Below, in pieces: positions 1-5,930 of a stretch of 5,930 nucleotides of DNA. Origin of the DNA: Rhodospirillales bacterium (GTDB taxonomy: Bacteria; Pseudomonadota; Alphaproteobacteria; Rhodospirillales; JAOUPW01); NCBI GenBank assembly GCA_029879665.1, contig JAOUPW010000147.1:1-5930 (forward strand), written 5' to 3'. Numbering within the stretch: position 1 is the first letter of the stretch; each line of letters opens with the position of its first letter. Both the position numbers and the translations under genes were made by a program. Below the pieces are notes generated by a model. That model made no database searches. It worked only from the letters and a program-made list of their open reading frames with translations, and was not told the DNA's origin.

Positions 1-669
1 CCGAAGTAAATCCAAAAAGGTCTGAAATCCGGCATTGCCCAACCCTTCGCCGGTGTTCATGTATCCCAAGTGCCCAACCACCACATCCACAGCCATGGAT
101 TCGAGGGTTCCGCGAAGATATGGGAAGTCTGAAACATGGATCAGCACCTCCAGGTGCCATCCCAGATCCTTGAGCCGTTTGGTAAATTCGGCAACGTCCT
201 CGATGGTATCGAAGGGCATGCCGCCCTTGTCCACCAGATTGACCCGCACGCCGCGGGCACCGGCGGCATGGAAAGCTTCAAGTTCGGCATCGGTGACATC
301 GCCGGCGACCGCGACCACGGCACGGAAACGGTCCATACCCACTTTTGCCACCGCATCCAGGATGGCGGAATTGTCAGTGCCGTAAACGCTAGGCTGGGTC
401 AGCACGCCACGCGCAATGCCGAGAGTTTCGTGAAGCTTGAGGAACGTATCCAACGGTGCGTCCGGAGGGGTATAGCCGCGCTTGGGAGAATATGGGTAGC
501 GGGATTCCGGCCCAAATATATGAGCATGGGTATCGACGGCGCCGGGGGGTATCGCAAAGGTGGGGGGATGGGGATCAGAATCTGGCCCGGGGCAGTAGGG
601 AATTCCGTCTTCACGCGCCCCCATCGCCGAAACCGCTTGCTGCCGATAGAGGGACGTCTTTTTTTCCAT
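1..669 (-). CDS. Amidohydrolase family TIM-barrel metal-dependent hydrolase, C-terminus cut by window edge
   Basis: Translation on the minus strand from ATG at 669 stays open for 223 codons and runs off the left edge. Residues 44-54 read AVDTHAHIFGP. This is the HxH metal-binding signature after beta-strand 1 (H48, H50), in the FGP context typical of the Amidohydrolase_2 / COG3618 group, which includes 2-pyrone-4,6-dicarboxylate lactonase and D-galactarolactone isomerase. Further family marks are LTQPSVYGTDN (90-100), the GARGVRVN strand (137-144), LIHV with H178, and VVGHLGY with H200 (197-203). Family members are usually about 280-300 residues, so roughly the last quarter, including the expected late catalytic Asp, is missing. 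The start is supported by AGGAAG at 681-676, 6 nt before the ATG. An extension of about 40 residues precedes the barrel. The likely role is hydrolysis of a lactone or similar cyclic ester in a catabolic pathway; the substrate cannot be read from the sequence. The gene is divergent from the neighbour at 758. Confidence 0.88.
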   Translation of the reverse strand, partial: MEKKTSLYRQQAVSAMGAREDGIPYCPGPDSDPHPPTFAIPPGAVDTHAHIFGPESRYPYSPKRGYTPPDAPLDTFLKLHETLGIARGVLTQPSVYGTDNSAILDAVAKVGMDRFRAVVAVAGDVTDAELEAFHAAGARGVRVNLVDKGGMPFDTIEDVAEFTKRLKDLGWHLEVLIHVSDFPYLRGTLESMAVDVVVGHLGYMNTGEGLGNAGFQTFLDLLR

Positions 670-757
670 TTCCGTCTTCCTGGTAACTTGATGCTAGTAC
701 AATCAGCTTATGTTTATATAATGATTTTTCAGAATAAGCACTCGGAGCCCATGAAGT
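670..757. promoter_or_regulatory. Divergent intergenic region with candidate promoter for the plus-strand gene
   Basis: These 88 bp separate two divergent genes and must hold both promoters unless initiation lies inside the genes. The stretch is clearly more AT-rich than its flanks. A perfect TATAAT is seen at 717-722 on the plus strand, which would put transcription start near 729, ahead of the start codon at 758. No good -35 lies 16-18 bp upstream: TTGATG at 688-693 is 23 bp away, which is too far. GGAG at 744-747 would serve as the ribosome binding site for the plus gene. For the minus-strand gene the same AT-rich block probably contributes, but I cannot pick a clear hexamer pair. Confidence 0.4.
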
Positions 758-2488
758 TTGTTTAATGAATACATGATTCTGCGCACTCCAAGGAGAGGGC
801 TTATTTCGGGTCTTGCCCTGGCTTTGCTGATATCCTTTATGCCCGCTGACGGGTTTACCGCAACCTCATCCAATTCGAAAGTATATCCCGGTCGCATCAC
901 AGCCCCCGAAGAATCACCCGTGCGCGGCATCCAGAAGCGGCTTAAGGAAATCGGCCTCTATAACGGCCCCCTGAACGGTCGCCTGGACGAGAAAACCGTT
1001 GATGCCATCCGCGCTTATCAAAAACAAGCCGGGCTTCCTGTTGACGGATTAGCCAACGGCCCCCTGTTGTATCACCTTGACTCCGCCGCCCATCAGGCTC
1101 AAAGGCTTCTCGGCCAATTGGAAAAAAGCCGACTTAAACAATCCAAAGCGGCGCAAGACGCTCTGGCGTCCAACCCCAAGATTCAGTCCTTGCTCAAAAC
1201 CCCCGGCAATAAAAATCACGAAACAACCGCCACCAATTCCAATCCCGATAATTCCCGCTCTTGTTACGCCTTCCCAACCCCCGCCTGCCTGATCTCGGAA
1301 GCTCTGGCGGCAACGGAAAGCATCAAGAAAACCGAGTTGCGCAACTGGGCCTTGAGCGGCCTGGTCGCTTCCCAGGCCTTTGCCGGAGATGTTTCCGCAG
1401 CGCTGAAAATAGCGACCCGCATTTCCGATCCCCGCCTGATCATGACGGCACTGGGTCGAATCTCCCAGGCTCAGGTGCTTGCCGGAAGAATGACGGATGC
1501 GCAGGAAACCGCAGCGGCTATTCCCGATCACAGACTGCAGGCTCAAGCTTATCTGGCAATCGCCAACGGACAACTCTTGGCCGGCAATCCTGGCTTAGCG
1601 CAAACAAACCTTAAGTCTTCGCTTTCGGCGGCGGAACAGATTGATGATGCGCATCAAAATGCCCTCCTGATTTCGGAAATTGCAAAAGTCGAGGCCGGTG
1701 CCGGAAATTCCGAAGCCGCAGGAAGGCTTCTTGCAAAAGCTGAAAAAATGATCCGGAAGGAAAAGAAATCCGCCAATCACGACCGGATACTTGGTCAGCT
1801 GACTGCAGCCAGAGCCGAGATCGGACAGTTGGATGAAGCTATGGAAATGGCGAATCGCATCACTGACGAAGAATGGCGCGTCACCGCCTATATCCTGGTT
1901 GCGGGATACCAAGCGGAAGCCGGAAATATTTCCGGGGCCCTCAAACTTGCTGATGGAATCACCAGCAAGCGGTTTCAGGCGATCGCGCTGTCACGAGTCG
2001 CTATTGCCCAGGGCAAGGCCGGCGATGATGCAGGGGCCAAGAATACCCTGCGCCGCGTGAAGGACTTGTCCAAAGGTATTTCACTCAGTTACGGCAACGA
2101 TTATGCCCTTTTCCGGATATCGGTTGCCCAGGCGAAAATCGGACTTTTCAAGGAAGCAACGCAAACCGCGTTTCGGATTAAGAACAGTGCGCTTCAGGTA
2201 CGCACCCTTTGGTCCGTAACCCTGGAACAACGTATCGCCAATGACCCGGATGCAGACATCACCGAAGCAAAAACCTCAACCGCCATCAAGGCACTGCGCA
2301 ATGATCTTGATAAAACCTGGTTGATGAGCGATATCGCCCTGGCGCAGATGGAGAACGGTTTCAAGGCCAAGGCCAGAAAAACCTTTGACCGCGCCCTCTT
2401 GTCGGCGCGCTCTCTTAAATCGGACTGGCTGCGTGCCCGTGCCCTTGGAAAGCTGGCTGAAACTCTGGTTGCCCTCAAACGTCAATAA
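758..2488 (+). CDS. Exported peptidoglycan-binding protein with TPR-like helical repeats, function unknown
   Basis: This 576-residue protein is probably periplasmic. The N-terminus has basic residues (R9, R12, R13), a hydrophobic core around residues 15-28 and a likely signal peptidase I site after GFTA (residue 35). No lipobox cysteine is present. Residues 54-107 match a peptidoglycan-binding domain (PF01471 type): IQKRLKEIGLYNG, then a DEKTVDAIRAYQK helix and GLPVDG. A polar linker (about 108-168) is followed by C169 and C177, the only two cysteines, which could form a disulfide. From about 178 to the end runs a helical solenoid of about ten units, mostly 33 or 39-40 residues long, of the form A-L-x-x-A-x-x-I-x-D, then R-x-x-A-L-x-x-I-A-x-A-Q, then A-G. 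This resembles degenerate TPRs. The start is uncertain: TTG at 758 has GGAG 10 nt upstream, while ATG at 773 lacks a good site; both keep the signal peptide. A scaffold or envelope-assembly role is only inference. Confidence 0.85.
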   Translation: MFNEYMILRTPRRGLISGLALALLISFMPADGFTATSSNSKVYPGRITAPEESPVRGIQKRLKEIGLYNGPLNGRLDEKTVDAIRAYQKQAGLPVDGLANGPLLYHLDSAAHQAQRLLGQLEKSRLKQSKAAQDALASNPKIQSLLKTPGNKNHETTATNSNPDNSRSCYAFPTPACLISEALAATESIKKTELRNWALSGLVASQAFAGDVSAALKIATRISDPRLIMTALGRISQAQVLAGRMTDAQETAAAIPDHRLQAQAYLAIANGQLLAGNPGLAQTNLKSSLSAAEQIDDAHQNALLISEIAKVEAGAGNSEAAGRLLAKAEKMIRKEKKSANHDRILGQLTAARAEIGQLDEAMEMANRITDEEWRVTAYILVAGYQAEAGNISGALKLADGITSKRFQAIALSRVAIAQGKAGDDAGAKNTLRRVKDLSKGISLSYGNDYALFRISVAQAKIGLFKEATQTAFRIKNSALQVRTLWSVTLEQRIANDPDADITEAKTSTAIKALRNDLDKTWLMSDIALAQMENGFKAKARKTFDRALLSARSLKSDWLRARALGKLAETLVALKRQ

Positions 2489-2636
2489 ACCTTGCGGTGA
2501 AATGGGGCAAACTCGTTACAAGCGAAATTTAATCACTTCACAAAACTGTGCGCTCGTCCGAGTTGGTTATCTCTTTTCCAATCAGGGTTAGTCCCCTAAG
2601 GTCTTCCCTATCGCGGACAGATTAGAAAGTTGGCAT
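2489..2636. other. Intergenic region upstream of selD
   Basis: These 148 bp between two co-directional genes hold no convincing gene, no GC-rich hairpin followed by a T-run and no strong sigma-70 pair. The best -35-like hexamer is TTGGTT at 2563-2568, but its -10 (around 2586-2591) is poor. AACTCG (2510-2515) and CGAGTT (2559-2564) form an inverted repeat with a loop of more than 40 nt, too weak to call. An in-frame TAG at 2589-2591 closes the selD frame upstream, so the protein cannot start earlier than the GTG at 2637. The selD promoter may lie here, or selD may be read through from the upstream gene. Confidence 0.4.
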
Positions 2637-4904
2637 GTGAAAGCCACGGATATACCCATCGTCAAGGACCTGGTGCTCGTCGGCGGCGGCCACAGCCATG
2701 TGTCGGTGCTGAAAGGATTCGCCATGAAGCCCATTCCTGGCGTCCGCCTGACCCTGATCAGCCGCGACATCCAGGCGCCCTATTCCGGGATGCTGCCGGG
2801 ACTGATCGCCGGACATTACGATTTCGACCAGGCGCATATTGATCTTGGGCCGTTGGCACGGTTCGCCGGCGCCCGGTTCTACCATGACCAGGTCACGGGG
2901 TTCGATCTGAAGGAGCGGCGAGTTCACTGCCACAACCGTCCGTCCGTACCTTATGATATCCTCAGCATCAACATCGGGTCTTCGCCGGATACGTCGAAGA
3001 TCCCCGGCGCGGAGGAACATTCCGTACGGGTCAAACCCATTGACCAATTTCTGGAAAGATGGGAGGCGTTGTCGGCCCGGATTCTTGAAACCCGGGATCT
3101 TGTTCGTATCGGTGTCGTCGGCGCCGGCGCCGGTGGCGTCGAACTTCTGCTTTCCCTGCAATACCGACTGAAAAAACTTCTTATCGAACAGGGGCAGAAA
3201 ACCGACCGCCTTGAGTTTCACCTGATCACCCAAACGGATACGATCCTTCCCTCCCATAACCGCCGCGTCCAGAATAAATTCTGGGATGTGCTTATCTCCC
3301 GCGGCGTCTCTGTGCATACGGAACACAAGGCGGTCCGGGTTGAAGGCGGAATCGTATTCTGCGATCCAGGAAACGCGGTTCCCCTGGATGATATCTTCTG
3401 GGTGACCAATGCCGGCGCTCCCGAATGGTTGAGAAATACGGACCTTGCCCTTGACGGAGATGGTTTCATCCGGGTTGACGAAACGCTTATGTCAACATCA
3501 CATCCGAATGTGTTCGCCGCCGGCGACGTCGCCGGGGTTAGCGAACATCCCCGGCCCAAGTCCGGTGTCTTTGCCGTCCGGCAAGGACCGCCACTGACGA
3601 AAAACCTGCGTCGCGCCCTTCTCGGAAAGCCCCTGAAACCGTTTCGCCCGCAGTCGCGTTTTCTCAGTCTGATTTCCACCGGAAACAAGTACGCGGTTGC
3701 TTCCCGAGGCGACTGGGCCTTTTCCGGACGCGCCGTTTGGCGGTGGAAGGACTGGATCGACCGCAGATTTATGAAAAAATTCAATGAGCTGCCGGAAATG
3801 ACCGGCAGCCCGGCGCCAAACCTTCCCCATGGCCTCGCCGATGCCGATGTCCTGAAATCCCTTTCCGATTCGGTCATGCGCTGTGGCGGATGCGGCGCCA
3901 AGGTCGGCGCCACCGTTCTTGCCCGTGCCCTCGACAGGATCTCGGACCAGGACGAAGATGGCGTATTGATCGGTCTTAGCATTCCCGATGATGCCGCCGT
4001 GATGGAGATTCCCCCCGGTAAGCTCATGGTCCATACAATTGACTCTTTTCGCGCCTTCATTGAAGACCCGTATGTTTTCGGAAAAATAGCGGCCAACCAC
4101 GCGCTTGGGGATATTCATGCCATGGGAGCGTCGCCGTATTCGGCACTGGCCATCGCCACCCTTCCCTTCGGGCTGGAAAGCAAAGTGGAAGATCACCTCT
4201 TTCAAATGATGTCCGGAGCGAAGGAAATACTCCACGCCGCCGGCGCCAAGCTGGTCGGCGGACATACCGGCGAAGGCGCCGAATTGTCGCTCGGGTTTTC
4301 TATCAACGGCCTTGCCAGTCCCGATCAAATACTGCGCAAAGGCGGATTGCAGCCCGGCAACCGTTTGATTATCTCCAAGGCGCTGGGTACGGGCGCGCTT
4401 TTTGCCGCCGACATGCGCGCCAAAGCCCGGGGACAGTGGATCGAAGGCGCATTGGACTCCATGACGCAATCCAACGGTGACGCCGCTACCTGTTTATCAA
4501 GATTTGGCGCCACCGCGTGCACGGACGTTTCCGGCTTTGGTCTGCTGGGACATATGGTGGAAATGATCGGAGCTTCCGGGGTCGAGGTTGATCTCGACCT
4601 GAACGCCCTTCCCGTTCTGGACGGGGTGAGAAATGTTTTGGCGGAAGGAATTTTCAGTTCGCTCTACCCTCAGAACATCCGGCTCCGCCGCTCTATCCGG
4701 AATAGCGGCGAGGCGGCCTCTCATCCCCTCTATCCCCTGATCTTCGATCCACAAACGGCGGGCGGGCTTCTGGCCAGCGTCCCCGACGATAAGGCGCTCG
4801 CCTGCGTCGATGCCCTTCGGGATCTGGGATACGAGAAAAGCGCCATTATCGGCGCAGTCAAACCGGAAGGAAACCGCCGTGAACCGGTAACCCTGCTGAT
4901 CTGA
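2637..4904 (+). CDS. selD: Bifunctional pyridine nucleotide-disulfide oxidoreductase / selenide, water dikinase SelD fusion
   Basis: This is a 755-residue two-domain cytosolic protein. Residues 1 to about 395 form a FAD/NAD(P) oxidoreductase of the NDH-2-like type: GGGHSH (16-21) for FAD, VVGAGAGGVE (160-169) for the pyridine nucleotide, and VFAAGDVA (292-299), the second FAD motif. This matches the family described as the N-terminal partner of SelD (TIGR03169). Residues from about 405 form SelD, which makes selenophosphate from selenide and ATP. Its active site is CGGCGAK with C419 and K422, equivalent to E. coli C17 and K20. It is followed by PDDAAV (450-455), HTIDSF (466-471), GDIHAMG, GGHTGEGAE, TDVSGFGLLGH and FDPQTAGGLL. 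The catalytic position is Cys here, not Sec. Where E. coli has Asn in ATNAISD, this protein has His (H488). GTG 2637 is the only start that keeps the first FAD motif; the in-frame stop at 2589 excludes longer forms. AGAAAG at 2624-2629 is a weak ribosome binding site. The oxidoreductase may supply reduced selenium, but this is inference. Confidence 0.96.
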   Translation: MKATDIPIVKDLVLVGGGHSHVSVLKGFAMKPIPGVRLTLISRDIQAPYSGMLPGLIAGHYDFDQAHIDLGPLARFAGARFYHDQVTGFDLKERRVHCHNRPSVPYDILSINIGSSPDTSKIPGAEEHSVRVKPIDQFLERWEALSARILETRDLVRIGVVGAGAGGVELLLSLQYRLKKLLIEQGQKTDRLEFHLITQTDTILPSHNRRVQNKFWDVLISRGVSVHTEHKAVRVEGGIVFCDPGNAVPLDDIFWVTNAGAPEWLRNTDLALDGDGFIRVDETLMSTSHPNVFAAGDVAGVSEHPRPKSGVFAVRQGPPLTKNLRRALLGKPLKPFRPQSRFLSLISTGNKYAVASRGDWAFSGRAVWRWKDWIDRRFMKKFNELPEMTGSPAPNLPHGLADADVLKSLSDSVMRCGGCGAKVGATVLARALDRISDQDEDGVLIGLSIPDDAAVMEIPPGKLMVHTIDSFRAFIEDPYVFGKIAANHALGDIHAMGASPYSALAIATLPFGLESKVEDHLFQMMSGAKEILHAAGAKLVGGHTGEGAELSLGFSINGLASPDQILRKGGLQPGNRLIISKALGTGALFAADMRAKARGQWIEGALDSMTQSNGDAATCLSRFGATACTDVSGFGLLGHMVEMIGASGVEVDLDLNALPVLDGVRNVLAEGIFSSLYPQNIRLRRSIRNSGEAASHPLYPLIFDPQTAGGLLASVPDDKALACVDALRDLGYEKSAIIGAVKPEGNRREPVTLLI

Positions 4905-4913
4905 ACGGTATGC
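4905..4913. other. 9-bp gap between convergent stop codons
   Basis: The selD TGA (4902-4904) and the minus-strand TAA (4914-4916) face each other with nine bases between them. I see no stem-loop with a T-run in either direction around 4880-4960. Transcripts from both sides therefore probably overlap each other's 3' ends unless termination is Rho-dependent. Confidence 0.6.
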
Positions 4914-5585
4914 TTATGACTCCGTTTCGGGCTCCGGCTTTGGAAAATCCGTAGGCCAATTTTCAAGCACTGCTTCCAGATATTTCCGCACCCGATCCGG
5001 ATCGAGATGGAGCGATCGCTGGATTTTGTCGATTTCACCCTGGATTTCCAGGGGAATTTTCAGAGAATCCATAAAGCGGTTGAACATGTTGAACATGCCG
5101 CTCATCAGGGTCAGTTCCACCACTTCCGCTTCATTAAAGTGCGCCCGCACCTGTTCGAACACATCGTCGCGTTCGCGCGCGGTGTTCCTGGTGACATGTT
5201 CGGCCCACAACACCGCCGCCCGTTCCCGAGGGCTGAGATGGGGCGACGTCATATAATCGTCGGACCCGATGGCTTCGATCTGCTCTTCCGTAATGCCAGC
5301 CGCTTGACCAAGCGACGTGTTATGAGCAAATCAGTAGGCGCAGCCGTTCACCTGGCTGGTCTTGATAATCACCATTTCCTTGATCTTGGTGGTGAGGACG
5401 CTGCCCGCGCCCTCGCGCTGCAGCACCGCGTTGAACGGCAACAGCATTTTCGCAACCAACGGGCTATGCGACAGGATCTTGTAGGAATTAGGCACCCGGC
5501 CAAGCATCCCATCCACTGCCTTATACAGGTTGGCGACTTCGCCTTCCGCGTTTTCGAGATCGTTCTGCGATATTCGTTCTTTCAT
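4914..5585 (-). CDS. AhpD-like (carboxymuconolactone decarboxylase-like) selenoprotein, Sec85 encoded by in-frame TGA
   Basis: This gene encodes one 223-residue protein read through a TGA at 5333-5331. Before it, residues 1-84 end in SQVNGCAY. After it the same frame continues with FAHNTSLGQAAGITEEQIEAI and stays open to TAA at 4916-4914. The TGA sits at the second thiol of the AhpD-type motif, giving C82-A-Y-U85. E70 lies 12 residues before C82, the same spacing as Glu118 to Cys130 in mycobacterial AhpD, and H88 follows. U85 corresponds to the AhpD cysteine that attacks peroxide. The second half (LSPRERAAVLWAEHVT, then VVELTLMSGMFNMFNRF) is normal for the longer, about 190-220 residue, CMD-like proteins, so the part after TGA is conserved-looking protein. 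A SECIS-like hairpin follows the TGA, and selD is the convergent neighbour. The likely role is a thiol/selenol peroxidase or oxidoreductase; substrate and reductant are unknown. Without recoding only an 84-residue fragment would form. A nonsense mutation or base error is the alternative, but I think it unlikely. Confidence 0.93.
5299..5333 (-). promoter_or_regulatory. Bacterial SECIS element with its UGA(Sec) codon
   Basis: On the minus strand the UGA at 5333-5331 is followed by 14 nt and then the hairpin GUCGCUU-GGUC-AAGCGGC. Its 5' arm is 5316-5310, loop 5309-5306 and 3' arm 5305-5299. The stem has seven pairs, six Watson-Crick and one U-G. The four-base loop begins 22 nt after the UGA and starts with GG. 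This agrees with the published bacterial SECIS consensus: a short upper stem, a small apical loop with a G among its first two bases, about 16-37 nt from the UGA. The hairpin lies inside the coding sequence, as bacterial SECIS elements do, and would be bound by SelB. Folding was done by eye. Confidence 0.85.
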
Positions 5586-5597
5586 GGAATTTCCTTA
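5586..5597 (-). promoter_or_regulatory. Ribosome binding site of the selenoprotein, overlapping the upstream stop codon
   Basis: Reading the minus strand, TAAGGAAATTCC precedes the ATG at 5585. The AAGGA (5596-5592) lies 6 nt from the start and overlaps the TAA of the upstream gene (5597-5595). This fixes the selenoprotein start and suggests that the two genes share one transcript and may be translationally coupled. Confidence 0.8.
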
Positions 5598-5930
5598 ATC
5601 CTTGATCCGGAATTTTTGATGGTGCGGCACCAACGCCATGTTGGCCAGAGCCAGAAGCTTTTCGTCATCCTGTTTGGCCAGAACCGAGCGCAACTGAAGG
5701 AAGGTTAAACCCATCAGGGTTTCACCCCAGAACCAGTTGGCAATCGCGATATCGGTGACGGTGCCGGGCCGCGCCATGGCCGCCTCATAGTAGAAGTGCT
5801 TGATGTCGTCGGTGGCGAGTTTGAGCATGCGAACGACGGGATTTTCCTCACTGGGACTGGGTATGGACGGATCGTCCATATAGGCAACCAAAAATTCCGC
5901 AATGGCGTCCGGTTCCATGCGCGACAGGCC
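5595..5930 (-). CDS. Unrecognised helical protein, N-terminus cut by window edge
   Basis: The minus-strand frame is open from the right edge to TAA at 5597-5595, giving at least 111 residues. An internal ATG at 5918 has no ribosome binding site in the 12 nt visible before it, and the frame continues upstream without a stop, so the real start is probably outside the window. I do not recognise the family. The sequence is predicted by eye to be mostly alpha-helical, without an export signal or membrane segment in the visible part. Distinctive stretches are DDIKHFYYEAAMARPG, IANWFWGETLMG and ALVPHHQKF near the end. The scattered E, H and W residues could suit a ferritin-like or other metal-binding helical bundle, but no complete diiron motif can be shown. 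The gene ends 9 bp before the selenoprotein start, with the downstream Shine-Dalgarno overlapping its stop codon. A shared operon and a related redox role are likely but inferred. Confidence 0.75.
   Translation of the reverse strand, partial: GLSRMEPDAIAEFLVAYMDDPSIPSPSEENPVVRMLKLATDDIKHFYYEAAMARPGTVTDIAIANWFWGETLMGLTFLQLRSVLAKQDDEKLLALANMALVPHHQKFRIKD

Noticed and set aside
136..765. Plus-strand frame of 209 codons
   Set aside because: It covers the antisense of the amidohydrolase, whose HxH and other motifs are clear, and runs into the divergent promoter region.
751..765. Four-codon ORF ATG AAG TTT GTT TAA as a leader peptide
   Set aside because: The GGAG is only 3 nt from this ATG, too close for good initiation, and there is no attenuator-like structure or amino-acid run. 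It may simply overlap the TTG start of the next gene.
2510..2564. AACTCG/CGAGTT inverted repeat as a terminator or operator
   Set aside because: Six-base arms with a loop of more than 40 nt and no T-run are expected by chance.
3218..4469. Two long minus-strand frames inside selD
   Set aside because: They are antisense to intact oxidoreductase and SelD motifs and have no family character, as expected from GC-rich codon bias.
4914..5252. Separate 112-residue gene starting at the internal ATG at 5252
   Set aside because: The frame is continuous with the upstream part through the TGA. No ribosome binding site stands out before this ATG, and the product would lack the active site.
5331..5333. 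TGA as a nonsense mutation that makes the AhpD-like gene a pseudogene
   Set aside because: The stop is exactly at the redox Cys position, is TGA rather than TAA/TAG, has a SECIS-like hairpin behind it, sits beside selD, and the rest of the frame is undamaged.
5007..5708. Long plus-strand frame of 233 codons
   Set aside because: It lies opposite the selenoprotein and its upstream neighbour, has no recognisable domain, and reads as a mirror of their codon bias.

Overview
The window looks like bacterial chromosome, probably from an alphaproteobacterium. The moderately GC-rich codon use and an exported peptidoglycan-binding/helical-repeat protein suggest this, but the taxonomic guess is weak. 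No RNA genes, insertion sequences, CRISPR arrays or phage genes were seen. The most important content is a selenium module in the right half.

Layout. (1) 1-669, minus strand: the first 223 residues of a TIM-barrel amidohydrolase (Amidohydrolase_2 / COG3618 type), cut by the left edge. (2) 670-757: a short divergent intergenic region, AT-rich, with a perfect TATAAT. (3) 758-2488, plus strand: an exported 576-residue protein with a signal peptide, one peptidoglycan-binding domain and a long TPR-like helical-repeat region; its function is unknown. (4) 2637-4904, plus strand: a 755-residue fusion of a FAD/NAD(P) pyridine-nucleotide-disulfide oxidoreductase with SelD (selenide, water dikinase). 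(5) 4914-5585, minus strand, convergent with selD and separated by only 9 bp: a 223-residue AhpD-like/carboxymuconolactone-decarboxylase-like protein whose reading frame is interrupted by one in-frame TGA. That TGA lies exactly at the second position of the CxxC redox motif (CxxU). It is followed at the right distance by a bacterial SECIS-type hairpin with a GG-starting loop. I annotate this as one selenoprotein with Sec85, not as two small ORFs or a pseudogene. (6) 5595-5930, minus strand: the C-terminal 111 residues of an unrecognised, mostly helical protein, cut by the right edge and probably co-transcribed with the selenoprotein.

How the parts fit together. SelD makes selenophosphate, the selenium donor for selenocysteine-tRNA. 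The neighbouring AhpD-like gene is a consumer of that pathway, because it needs UGA recoding to be made in full. SelA, SelB and tRNA-Sec are not in this window and are predicted elsewhere in the genome. The amidohydrolase and the repeat protein show no visible link to selenium.
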